Shown: positions 1-7,885, numbered from the stretch's first letter. The stretch: 14,023 bases of DNA from JANXQG01 sp037147235 (GCA_037147235.1 JBAWVO010000170.1:1-14023); one strand, 5' to 3'. A program made the numbers and translations. The notes: generated from the sequence alone by a model not told the origin.

Positions 1-29
1 TTTGCCCACTCGCCGAGCGGGGGGCGGAC

Positions 30-46
30 GGCACACGGAGTGTGCC
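30..46. repeat. Short inverted repeat downstream of the propeller gene
   Basis: The arms GGCACAC and GTGTGCC are perfect 7-bp inverted copies around the loop GGA. The hairpin lies about 40 nt beyond the stop codon of the minus-strand propeller gene, so it could act as a terminator or RNA-stabilising stem. No T-tract follows on the minus strand, so a classical intrinsic terminator is not shown. The surrounding GC-rich 1-60 bp resembles intergenic repeat DNA rather than coding sequence. I see no gene in 1-84. Confidence 0.4.
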
Positions 47-84
47 TGCTACTTTTCTTGCGATACTTATTGATGCGCCGATCG

Positions 85-1704
85 CTAGTTACCGGCATCG
101 GCGTCGGCGTCGGCACCCTTCTTCGCCTTGGCACCTGCCTTCGCCTTGGCACCGCCGGCTTTGACTTTGGCAGGCTTTTCGGGCTTGGCTCGTTTTTCAG
201 GCTTGGCAGGCTTGGCAGGCTTTTCGGGCTTGTCTAATCCAGTGTCGGCATCACCGAACTCACTGCCGGCATCTTCTTTTTCTTTCTTGACTGCGGGCTT
301 CTTGGGAGCAACACGATCGTGCGCTACCTTCGGCGCACCGCTATCGCCGCTCTTGGGCTTAGGTTTCTGCGGCACCTTGGGCTGATCGTCGTCCGGCGGC
401 GGCTTACGGCTCTCGTTGTGGACGACCGGATTGGTTTGTTCCACCTCGCGCAAACATTGGATGGTTCCGCCTTCGGTGGCCAAATAGATCCGATCAGTCT
501 TGCCGTTGCTGATCATGATCGGCAGGGTGCTTGTCGGCAGGGTGTCGAGTGTCGTGCCGTTACGGGCATCGAGAATCCGCAGGCAGCCCACCTTATCGGC
601 GGCATACACACGCTGCTTCCCTGCCGCGACGAAATGGAGCAGATCCGGAGCGAACCAGATCTGTTTGCCGGATTTGGCGTCGATGCAGAACATGCCGCCC
701 AATTCCGTGGTGGCATAGACGCGATCTTCAATCACCACGGGGGAATCGACGACCGGATCCGACGTAGGGAACTTCCACTGAAGTTCACCGCCGCGTTCCA
801 GCACGGCATAGACGTAGCCATCGCTCGAACCGGCGTAAATCACGCCTGAATCGCCCAACACCTTCGGGTCGCGCGGCAAATAGGCGGGCGGGCTGCTGAA
901 GGTTCCGTTCGTGCCCAAGCGGTACGTGGCAGTGAATGTATCTTCCGAGCGGCGGTCGATGCGGCCAACATAGAGATAACCGCGATCGGTACCCCAGGTC
1001 ACAAACTCTTCATCGAGGTTCTGGGCGGTCACCACGGGCGGAACCAGGGCGCGGCCTGTCGAATTGCAAGCCAGTGGCGGAATATAACCCTGACGGATGC
1101 GGATGTTCTCGCGGCGTTCTTCCTCCGCCTTCTTGGCCGCTTCTTTCTTCTCGTCTTCCGACATTTCCGCTGCGTTAGGATTGATTTTGCCGAGTTCCTT
1201 GGCTGCGTCCGTGATCGGCTCCAAACGATAGGCGAGGATCATGCCGGACACGATTGGCACATAAGCCCGCTTGCTGCTCAGTGCCGGTCCGCCACAGGGA
1301 GCGCCATTGATCGTAGTTTGGTAGAGGATATCGCCCGTATAGCGATTCATCACGTAGAGCGTGGAACCGTTGATCGTGGCAACCAGATCGCGATAGGCAC
1401 TCGGGGGAAGGCAGGGATGGTTGGGCTGCCCGATCATTTTCGACCAGAGCTTTTGACCCGTCTCCGCGTCGATCGCTTCCAGGGTCGCGCGGCTTGATTG
1501 TGCGTAGAGCACGCCATCGCAGAAAACGACCGTCTGCAATCGGCCCTGGCTGTGGTTGACCTGGGCCTGGGTAATCCATGCCCGGGTCAGGCCGTAGCGC
1601 TGGGCCACCGCTTCCGTAAGAATTTCATTATTCAGGGCGGCCGCAAGTTGCCCGGTCGAGGACAACAATGCTCCCAATGTCGCGACCAACAAGAAACGCC
1701 GCAT
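85..1704 (-). CDS. Secreted PQQ-like beta-propeller protein with Lys/Pro/Ala-rich tail
   Basis: This 539-residue exported protein has a predicted signal peptide (about residues 1-23, starting MRRFLLVATLGALL and ending in AAA). The body holds about eight propeller-like blades of the PQQ/quinoprotein type, with recurring patterns such as GVLYAQ...IDAETGQKLW, GYVYAVLERGGELQWKF and MFCIDAKSGKQIWF. One inter-blade loop is a charged, probably helical insertion rich in Lys and Glu. From about residue 430 the protein becomes a low-complexity tail rich in KP, KPEKPAK and KAKAG motifs and ends in alternating Asp-Ala. I chose the ATG at 1704 because it has a GGGAG Shine-Dalgarno about 8 nt upstream and begins a signal peptide. 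The frame is open upstream to 1833, but that part translates the hairpin repeat at 1729-1793. Such propellers serve as scaffolds or dehydrogenase-like folds. No catalytic residues for a PQQ enzyme are evident, so the role is unknown. Confidence 0.85.
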   Translation of the reverse strand: MRRFLLVATLGALLSSTGQLAAALNNEILTEAVAQRYGLTRAWITQAQVNHSQGRLQTVVFCDGVLYAQSSRATLEAIDAETGQKLWSKMIGQPNHPCLPPSAYRDLVATINGSTLYVMNRYTGDILYQTTINGAPCGGPALSSKRAYVPIVSGMILAYRLEPITDAAKELGKINPNAAEMSEDEKKEAAKKAEEERRENIRIRQGYIPPLACNSTGRALVPPVVTAQNLDEEFVTWGTDRGYLYVGRIDRRSEDTFTATYRLGTNGTFSSPPAYLPRDPKVLGDSGVIYAGSSDGYVYAVLERGGELQWKFPTSDPVVDSPVVIEDRVYATTELGGMFCIDAKSGKQIWFAPDLLHFVAAGKQRVYAADKVGCLRILDARNGTTLDTLPTSTLPIMISNGKTDRIYLATEGGTIQCLREVEQTNPVVHNESRKPPPDDDQPKVPQKPKPKSGDSGAPKVAHDRVAPKKPAVKKEKEDAGSEFGDADTGLDKPEKPAKPAKPEKRAKPEKPAKVKAGGAKAKAGAKAKKGADADADAGN

Positions 1705-1728
1705 CGCCGTTCTCCCACGTACTAGGGT

Positions 1729-1793
1729 GGGGTGGGCCGAGATTGCAAATCCCACTACTTCCTCTGGTGGGACTCGCAAGCTCAGCCTACCCC
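1729..1793. repeat. 29-bp imperfect inverted repeat (hairpin) upstream of propeller gene
   Basis: Arms at 1729-1757 and 1765-1793 are inverted copies matching at 23 of 29 positions around a 7-nt loop. Three of the six differences would be G-U pairs in RNA made from the minus strand. The element starts 25 nt upstream of the propeller start codon, just above its Shine-Dalgarno, so it would form a stem in that gene's 5' leader if transcription starts further up. Its GTGGG/CCCAC and TAGGGTGGGG words are shared with the element at 13826-13916, so it probably belongs to the same dispersed family. Confidence 0.6.
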
Positions 1794-1833
1794 GCATGAC
1801 TTTGAATAGGAACCTGACTCCATGATAGTTCAA

Positions 1834-1863
1834 GTTGCGGGAAAAAGCACGCTATTCCGCAAC
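1834..1863. repeat. Small inverted repeat in divergent intergenic region
   Basis: GTTGCGG at 1834-1840 and CCGCAAC at 1857-1863 form 7-bp perfect arms around a 16-nt loop. It lies between the divergent propeller and 1336-residue genes and could be an operator or leader stem. The rest of 1864-1957 shows an eight-G run, but I found no convincing sigma-70 type promoter for either gene. Confidence 0.25.
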
Positions 1864-1957
1864 AAGGGGGGGGTTCTAACATATTTTGCCACGATTTCCT
1901 ACAATTACGGTAAGGTGAACTGATTTCGGAGCGGTGATCGAACGGAGGAGATTTTGC

Positions 1958-4900
1958 ATGGAACAACTAGACCAGGGAACGGATGCCATCAAGACAGGGC
2001 AGGAAATCCTCGGATACCTCAATTTTTCGTCCGGCGCAACGGATTCCCGGTTCTTGCGAAACATCAATCACCTTTTCGAGGTGATCGATGGGAGCCTGGA
2101 TCGGGTCGAACCGACCTGGAAGGCGGTATACCGCTTTCTTGCCGGAAACCTGCGAGAATTGCACGGCCGGGGTGAGGCATTCCGTCAAATTGACCAAGCG
2201 GAGGCCGTGCTGGGGCTGATCTTTGAGAAGGCCCTGCTTGGCTACCGCCAGTTCCACGGCGACCTGCTGTTCCACCAGTCGGAAGAGGGCCTGTTCCAGC
2301 CGCTGTTTATTGGTCGGGTCTGCGAAGCCGTGTTGCAGCAGGGCGGACCGTGGGAAGAAACCGATCGCATCGTCCGCGACGCGATCGCCCAACTCAACGA
2401 CTACCTGGGCCATCGGCCTGTTGCCGTGCTTCGCACGCAACAGAAAATCCAGCCCTACGTTTATGAATGGGTGCGGCCGATTCCATTGTTTATCCGCGGT
2501 GCGGGCGTGGCCGCGGGTCGCTATCACGACCTGATCTCACGCGCCCTGACGATCCTCGAAGGCATTGATTCTTCGCTACAATTCGACTCGATGTTCGACC
2601 TCGCGTTGTTGGAAGAATTGGCCGTCGATCCCCGTGCCTACGACTTTGACCACCCGGTGAACAAGCGGCCAAACTATCTCTTCGGCCAATGGGATCTCGG
2701 CAAGCTGGACAACGCGGGCCGTTGTCGGCGTTTCGTGCTGCAACAGGTGTCGCTGGACGCCATGATCGAACGGATCGAGCATCGTGGCACACTGGCCTAT
2801 GAAGAGATGTTGTTTGAAGCGGCCGCCGTGCTGGCCGGCACGATCCTGATGGGCGCGCGGGTTAGTGGCAACCAGCCGGAAGCCCACGACTCGAGTACGA
2901 CGTTGTCGTCGCTGGTGCAGCAGATTGCCCTCTACCGCGATACCTTCTACGAAGGGTTGCTATCGCAGATGCGTGGACCGCATGGCGAGCGTTTGCGTAC
3001 CGAAGCCGTGGCGGTGCGGCAGCCGTTCGGCGGCGTGCGGCAACATTTCAATCAGCATCTGGCTCGCTGCCGCGCCGAGCAGTTGCAGCATGTTCACCTT
3101 GCCGAGCTTTTCGCGCGCATGGGTTATACGGAAGCGGCCCAGCGGCAGGCCGAGGTCGTGTCGGTTGCCTCGACCCGGCTGAAATGCGACATTCACTGCC
3201 GACTGACCACGGCGCATCTGGCCATTGAGGAAGTCCATCGCGTGGCCGTGACGAAGCGGCTCGCGGGCGATGCCCCCGGGCCGCGGTTGGAACACGCCGC
3301 ACGGTTGCTGGAAGAATCGATCGGCTTGTTGCACCGCGCGATCGAATGTGGCGCCCTGGTCGATCCGTGGAATATCCTCGGCTTCGGCGGGCAATACGGC
3401 CTTTTCCCATCACCGGAGAACAGCGTTTACGATCATCGCGTCGACGAATTGATTAGCCTAGTAAGCAGTATTTTCACGGTTGGCGTGCAGATTCAAAAAG
3501 AGGCCGCTGCGATTGGCATCGCAGCTCTGGAGAGCCAGGTTTCGCAACGGTTAGACGTCCTGGCCGACTGGTGGGATAAGTTCGCCACGACCGAAATTGA
3601 CTCGGTTGATAGCTTTTCCGGCCGCGAGATTCGCGAGTCGGCCGACCATGTGGCGTCGGCCCTGCGGGCATGGCACGCGGCGGGGGCAGCCTCCGGCGAT
3701 CTGGCTTTCTGGCGTGAGCGGGCCGCGCAGTTCCGATCGCCCAAGGCCTACGCACTGGTGGTCGATGCCCTGCTGGAGCAACGGAGCCTCGTGGCCGCGA
3801 TGGCACTTTTAGTCCTGTGGCTCAGTCAGGCCGACCAGATTCCGTTGGCCGAAGAAGATTATTCTTTCCACAGTCTGGCACTGGATTGGATGCAAGATCT
3901 GTGGGACGATTTTGACGACGCCGAAGCGAGTAATCGCCAGACGCCGTCCCAGCGCTGGGCCTTGGCCTGTAAGTTCCTCGATTGCCTGGAGGCCAACGCC
4001 GAGGAGTATTGGGTAGTTCCTCGCTTCGAGTTGGCGGGTGACGAATCGGCCGGCAGCGAGGACGAAGGCGACGAGGTTGACGATATTTATGGTGCCGCGT
4101 ACGAAGACGTGACCTTCCGCGGCAGCACCGAAGACGACATCGAAGGCGAAATGCTCGAAGGTGGCAATACCGGTGGCGAGACCACCGACTTTGAGCTTGT
4201 GGAAGAGGCTGAACGGATCGTCGGGCGGCTGACCTTCCTCGCCACGCTGGCCCAGCTTTGGAAGCTGGCGGCCGTGGCCTCGTTCGGAAGCGACCTGCCT
4301 ACCCAACAGTGCGAACCGGTGTTGGCTGGATGGCTCGATCAGGCGATGAAGAACCGGCAGCAGCTTCTCGACTTGCTCAGTGCGGTTCATCGCTACCGCA
4401 TTCCGCCGCCACGCGGCACGCAAGAGGCCTTGGTGGAGTACGAACGACGACGCAGCATCAAGGAAATGCTGCTGGAACAGATTATCGCCACCTGCGTGGA
4501 AACGGGCGACGCCGTACGTCTGATCCGCGTGGTCATGGACCGCCGCAGCCCGGCCGAAGGCCAGGAAGCCTGGGAAGAACCGGCCGAAGCGGCACTGAAG
4601 GCCGTCTTGCGCGGTGATCCGCAGGGCGTGCGAAAGGTCTGGCGGCGGTTGATCTCGACCTTCAGCAAACAGACCTTGCTGTACGTAGCCCTGACACGCA
4701 ACGGTCATCCGCAGCGGATTGTCGCCTCCCGGGGCTTGCAGGCCGTGCTCCGTCGTTTGCTGGCCTACCTGCCGCGGCTGGGACTCTTGCACGAAACCGT
4801 GCAACTGATCTCCGCAATCCAGGAAATGGAGACCAATCACCCCGTCGGTCCCGGTGCGATCACCGAGTTCGACCAGATGTTCAAGATCGGTTGCCGTGCG

Positions 4901-5968
4901 GTTGTTCGCAGTCTTGTGGCTGCCAGCGAAGGATGGTCCGAGACGGGCGAAGCCTCGCCGGGCGACGACAGCGAGTTGATCGCCTTCCTCGAACAGGCTA
5001 CCGAAGCTTTACTTCGCGCCTGGCTGATCCACAGCCGCGGCGTGCGGCTTTCGGTCCTCGAGTCCGTCAGTAGCCCCGGCCATTGGAAAGAGCTGAAACG
5101 CTTCGTCGAACAATACGGTGGCGACCTGTTTATTCAGCGATTCATGAACCACGGCAATCTCCGTGGCATCCTGCACCAGGGAGTCGATACGTGGCTAAAC
5201 TCGCTCACCGAAGAGCCTGACGAAGAGGACCACTTCAGCTTGCTCGAAGACCTCGACAATCGTATTCCTCGCGAGGTGGCCGTTCGCTGGCTGACCATTG
5301 CCTTGGAAGCCATCGTGGAAAACTACGCCGAATACATCGACTACAACAGCACGACCACGCAATCGGACCGCGGCAACATGCTCTACACGCTGTTGGACTA
5401 CCTACGGCTCCGGGCGAGCTACGACCGCGTGGCATGGAACCTTCAGCCCGTGGTACTGGCACACGAGGTTCTGGTTCGCAGCGGGCACGACGAGTCGGCC
5501 GAGGTCTGGCGTGCCGCGGTGGCCGAACGGACGTCGAGCATCGCCGAGGACCATCTCAAACGCTTCGCGCGGCTGAACCGCAAGTATGGCATGCGATTGC
5601 CGAGCATCGCCGACCGGCTGGGCGAACGCTTTGTGCGTCCGCTGGTCGTCGATCAGCTCTGCTCCTTGATCGAACCGGCCATCGATGAAGCCCACGGCAA
5701 AACCCAACCTGAGAACTCGCTGGGCAGCGACGGTCCAACTGCCTTCACCCGGCTGGAAGAAGGTATCCTAGAGTTCACCCGCAATATCTCCGGTGCTGGT
5801 TTCGACGTACCCGCCTGGCTCGAAACCTTGGAGCAGGAGGTTGATCGCGTGCTGTCCAACGGTCCGGAGGAAGAAGAGCTTCCCGACCCGCAGTTACCCG
5901 TCGTGCAAGTGCAGCTCACGCGTGAGGAAGTACGGCGGCAGGTACAGGCAATGGGAGGGCCGGATTAA
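1958..5968 (+). CDS. Large cytosolic protein of unknown function (1336 aa)
   Basis: I do not recognise a named family. The ATG at 1958 is preceded by a strong GGAGGAG Shine-Dalgarno at 1944-1950 with 7-nt spacing; a GTG at 1934 is in frame but lies upstream of that site and is unlikely. The protein has no signal peptide or membrane segment. It is Leu/Ala/Glu/Arg-rich and probably mostly alpha-helical, as expected of a repeat-type helical scaffold. Around residues 695-750 there is a strongly acidic low-complexity stretch (for example DEGDEVDDIYG and TEDDIEGEMLEGG) that seems to link an N-terminal and a C-terminal helical half. The C-terminal half carries well-ordered segments such as FMNHGNLRGILHQGVDTWLN and YIDYNSTTTQSDRGNMLYTL, which look like conserved motifs. 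Its stop codon touches the ATG of the HIT gene, so the two are translated from one mRNA. It may be a planctomycete-specific protein; that is inference. Confidence 0.85.
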   Translation: MEQLDQGTDAIKTGQEILGYLNFSSGATDSRFLRNINHLFEVIDGSLDRVEPTWKAVYRFLAGNLRELHGRGEAFRQIDQAEAVLGLIFEKALLGYRQFHGDLLFHQSEEGLFQPLFIGRVCEAVLQQGGPWEETDRIVRDAIAQLNDYLGHRPVAVLRTQQKIQPYVYEWVRPIPLFIRGAGVAAGRYHDLISRALTILEGIDSSLQFDSMFDLALLEELAVDPRAYDFDHPVNKRPNYLFGQWDLGKLDNAGRCRRFVLQQVSLDAMIERIEHRGTLAYEEMLFEAAAVLAGTILMGARVSGNQPEAHDSSTTLSSLVQQIALYRDTFYEGLLSQMRGPHGERLRTEAVAVRQPFGGVRQHFNQHLARCRAEQLQHVHLAELFARMGYTEAAQRQAEVVSVASTRLKCDIHCRLTTAHLAIEEVHRVAVTKRLAGDAPGPRLEHAARLLEESIGLLHRAIECGALVDPWNILGFGGQYGLFPSPENSVYDHRVDELISLVSSIFTVGVQIQKEAAAIGIAALESQVSQRLDVLADWWDKFATTEIDSVDSFSGREIRESADHVASALRAWHAAGAASGDLAFWRERAAQFRSPKAYALVVDALLEQRSLVAAMALLVLWLSQADQIPLAEEDYSFHSLALDWMQDLWDDFDDAEASNRQTPSQRWALACKFLDCLEANAEEYWVVPRFELAGDESAGSEDEGDEVDDIYGAAYEDVTFRGSTEDDIEGEMLEGGNTGGETTDFELVEEAERIVGRLTFLATLAQLWKLAAVASFGSDLPTQQCEPVLAGWLDQAMKNRQQLLDLLSAVHRYRIPPPRGTQEALVEYERRRSIKEMLLEQIIATCVETGDAVRLIRVVMDRRSPAEGQEAWEEPAEAALKAVLRGDPQGVRKVWRRLISTFSKQTLLYVALTRNGHPQRIVASRGLQAVLRRLLAYLPRLGLLHETVQLISAIQEMETNHPVGPGAITEFDQMFKIGCRAVVRSLVAASEGWSETGEASPGDDSELIAFLEQATEALLRAWLIHSRGVRLSVLESVSSPGHWKELKRFVEQYGGDLFIQRFMNHGNLRGILHQGVDTWLNSLTEEPDEEDHFSLLEDLDNRIPREVAVRWLTIALEAIVENYAEYIDYNSTTTQSDRGNMLYTLLDYLRLRASYDRVAWNLQPVVLAHEVLVRSGHDESAEVWRAAVAERTSSIAEDHLKRFARLNRKYGMRLPSIADRLGERFVRPLVVDQLCSLIEPAIDEAHGKTQPENSLGSDGPTAFTRLEEGILEFTRNISGAGFDVPAWLETLEQEVDRVLSNGPEEEELPDPQLPVVQVQLTREEVRRQVQAMGGPD

Positions 5969-6310
5969 ATGACCAAAACACTTTTCAAACGGATCATTGA
6001 CCGGGAGATTCCCGCCAAGATTATTTACGAAGACGACCGCTGCCTGGCCTTCGAGGACGTCAATCCCCAGGCACCGGTTCACATTTTGGTTATTCCCAAA
6101 AAGGAAATTCCTTCCCTGGCCGATCTGACCGAAGGCGATGCGGCCTTGGCTGGACATCTGCTGGTGGTGATCCAGAAGCTGGCGGTTGAGCGGAATCTAG
6201 CCGACGGGTATCGGGTCGTCGCCAACTGCGGTCCCGACGCCGGCCAGACCGTGCCGCATCTACATTTCCATCTGCTCGGTGGACGAAGCCTTGCTTGGCC
6301 GCCGGGGTAG
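5969..6310 (+). CDS. HIT (histidine triad) family nucleotide hydrolase
   Basis: This 113-residue protein carries the family signature H-x-H-x-H-x-x as HLHFHLL (residues 97-103), with the middle His of the triad as the expected nucleophile. It also has the typical N-terminal segment (IYEDDRCLAFEDVNPQAPVHILVIPKK). Length and the GGR...WPPG ending match the Hint/PKCI branch, whose members hydrolyse purine nucleoside phosphoramidates and aminoacyl-adenylates. The ATG at 5969 follows the TAA of the preceding 1336-residue gene without any gap. Its Shine-Dalgarno (GGAGGG, 5954-5959) lies inside that gene's last codons, so translation is coupled. The TAG stop lies in the left arm of a hairpin shared with the convergent downstream gene. 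Confidence 0.95.
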   Translation: MTKTLFKRIIDREIPAKIIYEDDRCLAFEDVNPQAPVHILVIPKKEIPSLADLTEGDAALAGHLLVVIQKLAVERNLADGYRVVANCGPDAGQTVPHLHFHLLGGRSLAWPPG

Positions 6311-6321
6311 CTTCCGCTACC
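6306..6321. terminator. Hairpin shared by two convergent genes, containing both stops
   Basis: GGTAGC (6306-6311) and GCTACC (6316-6321) form a perfect 6-bp stem with a TTCC loop. The left arm contains the TAG stop of the HIT gene (6308-6310). The right arm, read on the minus strand, contains the TAG stop of the nucleotidyltransferase-like gene (6319-6317). It could act as a compact bidirectional terminator or end-stabilising stem. There is no T-tract, so termination is inferred from position and symmetry. Confidence 0.45.
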
Positions 6322-6916
6322 GTCCCGCATCCACGAGCAACGGCAATAGCCTCTCGGCGAGCGTGGGGGGGAGAGTCTTCAAGATTTCGCGTCCGATCAA
6401 TCCGACGTCTATCATGTCGCGGAGATGAACTCGATCCTGATCCCGGTTGGCCTGGAGCTTCATCCGCACTAACTCCGGCAAAGCAACCACCCAAAGATTG
6501 GGAGCAAGCAATTCTCGTTGGTCAATCGTCGCGGCAATGGTTTCGTATTCAGGACGAACCTTCTCGCCGGCCCAAAGAAGATGAACCGCACGTCGCGGAT
6601 TGGGGTTGTCGCGTTCGAGGAACATCCCCACGCCAACGATTTCACAATAGTCCATCTCCAGTGACAAAGCAACGGACTTGGCTTGGGGTAGACTATTCCG
6701 ATCCAGCAGAATGTCCACATCCTTCGTCACGCGAACCGCATCAGGATCCTTGGTGGATACCCATGCCGCCACCGCCTGCCCCCCCACGATAGCATGCGGC
6801 ACACCAGCCTCGCAAAGCGCGGCGGTAATGCGTTGGAAACGCTGTTGTACGTCATCGACGGCCATGCGATGAAGCTGCCAGGGATTCAGGACTGACGAAA
6901 GACCAAGATTGGACAT
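6317..6916 (-). CDS. Nucleotidyltransferase-fold protein (AbiEii/MNT-like)
   Basis: The 199-residue product has the Pol-beta superfamily nucleotidyltransferase signature: a Gly-Gly turn in HAIVGGQAVAAW (Gly45-Gly46), followed about 20 residues on by the metal-binding D-x-D in RVTKDVDILLD (Asp66 and Asp68). The C-terminal part has the pattern LPELVRMKLQANRDQDRVHLRDMIDVGLI (given here by position, about residues 146-174), seen in stand-alone AbiEii-like and DUF-type nucleotidyltransferases. The substrate is unknown; family members modify tRNA, proteins or nucleotides, and some are toxins. No AbiEi-like antitoxin gene is adjacent: the neighbours are HIT and ThpR. The start at 6916 is uncertain, because the upstream Shine-Dalgarno is weak and Met18 (6865) is an alternative. 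It may be a housekeeping protein rather than a toxin. Confidence 0.85.
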   Translation of the reverse strand: MSNLGLSSVLNPWQLHRMAVDDVQQRFQRITAALCEAGVPHAIVGGQAVAAWVSTKDPDAVRVTKDVDILLDRNSLPQAKSVALSLEMDYCEIVGVGMFLERDNPNPRRAVHLLWAGEKVRPEYETIAATIDQRELLAPNLWVVALPELVRMKLQANRDQDRVHLRDMIDVGLIGREILKTLPPTLAERLLPLLVDAGR

Positions 6917-6998
6917 AGGACTTACCCATCAATGTAGGCTTTCCAGGCGAGATATGCAACTCGCAATCTATCTCAACCTAGACTTGGCCCGTATTGGC

Positions 6999-7004
6999 TA
7001 TAAT
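6999..7004 (+). promoter_or_regulatory. Candidate -10 box for thpR
   Basis: A perfect TATAAT lies 27 nt before the thpR start codon, in the gap between the divergent nucleotidyltransferase-like gene and thpR. It would give a leader of about 20 nt that includes the GGAG Shine-Dalgarno at 7019-7022. No good -35 hexamer sits at 16-18 nt spacing, so this is a partial match only. Confidence 0.4.
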
Positions 7005-7031
7005 ACACAGGAAGTTCCGGAGCGCGCCGCC

Positions 7032-7616
7032 ATGAAAAATACCATTCGCACTTTCGTCGCCGTCGAAATGAGCGATGCCGTGAGGCAGCGAGCGGCGGAG
7101 TTGATCGGGGTCTTCGCGGCGACAGGGACCAAGGTCTCTTGGGTCAAGCCACATAACCTGCACCTGACGCTGAAATTCCTCGACGAAGTGCCCCTAAGTT
7201 TGATCCCCCAGGTAAGTGCCGCCGTGCAGAAAGCGGTCGTTGCGTTCGAGCCGTTTGAACTGGAGATTTGCACTGCATGGGCGTTTCCAAGCACCAATCG
7301 GCCGCAGACGTTGTGGCTGGGCACGGGCCATGGCAGCGAAACCTTGTTCAAACTGCACGCGGCCCTGGAACGCGCGCTGAAACCCATTGGCTTTCCCAAG
7401 GAACATCGCCGTTTTGCCGCGCATCTGACTATCGGCAGGGTCCGAACTCCTTGTCAGGGGGGAATGAACGAACTCGCTCTTTTGATTCAACAGCACGCCG
7501 ATTTCACCGCCGGGCGGCTTCCTGTCACCGAGCTAGTCGTCTTTTCCAGCCAACTCACCCCTCAAGGGGCGATTTACGAAGTAATCAACCGGGTGGAATT
7601 GACTAGAACGGAATGA
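7032..7616 (+). CDS. thpR: RNA 2',3'-cyclic phosphodiesterase (2H family)
   Basis: This 194-residue protein belongs to the 2H phosphoesterase superfamily, LigT/ThpR branch. Both catalytic H-x-T motifs are visible: HLTL (His44, Thr46) and HLTI (His131, Thr133). Family-typical segments are also present: RTFVAVE at the N-terminus, LHLTLKFLDEV, and VTELVVFSSQLTPQGAIYEV near the end. Known members hydrolyse 2',3'-cyclic phosphate ends of RNA to 2'-phosphates and can ligate tRNA halves in vitro. The frame is open back to 6909, but the ATG at 7032 has a GGAG Shine-Dalgarno 9 nt upstream and starts at the family N-terminus. The last codons, ACG GAA TGA, are supplied by a dispersed palindromic repeat. 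The gene converges on rpsU with a 62-bp gap. Confidence 0.95.
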   Translation: MKNTIRTFVAVEMSDAVRQRAAELIGVFAATGTKVSWVKPHNLHLTLKFLDEVPLSLIPQVSAAVQKAVVAFEPFELEICTAWAFPSTNRPQTLWLGTGHGSETLFKLHAALERALKPIGFPKEHRRFAAHLTIGRVRTPCQGGMNELALLIQQHADFTAGRLPVTELVVFSSQLTPQGAIYEVINRVELTRTE

Positions 7617-7627
7617 ATTCCGTTCTA
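7604..7627. repeat. AACGGAAT palindrome, copy 1 (overlaps thpR stop)
   Basis: Arms TAGAACGGAAT (7604-7614) and ATTCCGTTCTA (7617-7627) are perfectly inverted around the 2-nt loop GA. The thpR TGA stop (7614-7616) is formed by the last arm base plus the loop. The repeat continues to ACG at 7627-7629. It may terminate or protect the thpR transcript. Confidence 0.8.
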
Positions 7628-7641
7628 CGTACAAGAATAAC

Positions 7642-7664
7642 AACGGAATGAATTCCGTTCTACG
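7642..7664. repeat. AACGGAAT palindrome, copy 2
   Basis: AACGGAAT (7642-7649), loop GA, ATTCCGTT (7652-7659), followed by CTACG as in copy 1. It is a tandem neighbour of copy 1 in the thpR/rpsU convergent gap, just beyond the rpsU stop on the other strand. The two copies share at least 22 bases of sequence. Confidence 0.8.
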
Positions 7665-7678
7665 AATGGATTACGAAA

Positions 7679-7885
7679 TCACGGTTGACCAGCAACAGCA
7701 GGCCGCAACTGGGCCGCAGTGCGGCGAATCGCACGATTTTTTGCCTGACGCTTTACGGCCGACGGCTTTTCATAGCGCTCTCGGCGCCGCAGTTCTCGCT
7801 TCAATCCAGAACGATCCAAAATCTTCCGCAACCGTCGTACAGCTTCCTGAGCAGATTCCCGCTCACGTAAAACAATTTTGACCAC
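7679..7885 (-). CDS. rpsU: Small ribosomal subunit protein bS21
   Basis: The 68-residue basic product matches the bS21 family: an N-terminal MVKIVLRERESAQEAVRRLR followed by KILDRSGLKRELRRRERYEK and a Lys/Arg-rich C-terminus. bS21 binds the 30S platform near the 3' end of 16S rRNA and aids initiation. I chose GTG at 7885 because the family starts here and AGGAG lies about 6 nt upstream. The open frame extends to 8110, but the extra N-terminal residues do not resemble bS21. The final residues (about 55-68, RTAAQLRPAVAGQP) are less basic than is usual for the family. It converges on thpR. Confidence 0.92.
   Translation of the reverse strand: MVKIVLRERESAQEAVRRLRKILDRSGLKRELRRRERYEKPSAVKRQAKNRAIRRTAAQLRPAVAGQP

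Noticed and set aside
1705..1833. N-terminal extension of the propeller gene to an ATG at 1833
   Set aside because: The extension translates a hairpin repeat and would bury the signal peptide; the ATG at 1704 has a proper Shine-Dalgarno.
3809..4840. Long minus-strand open frame of about 340 codons inside the 1336-residue gene
   Set aside because: It is antisense to a clearly coding frame in GC-rich DNA, with no recognisable domain or matching ribosome-binding site.
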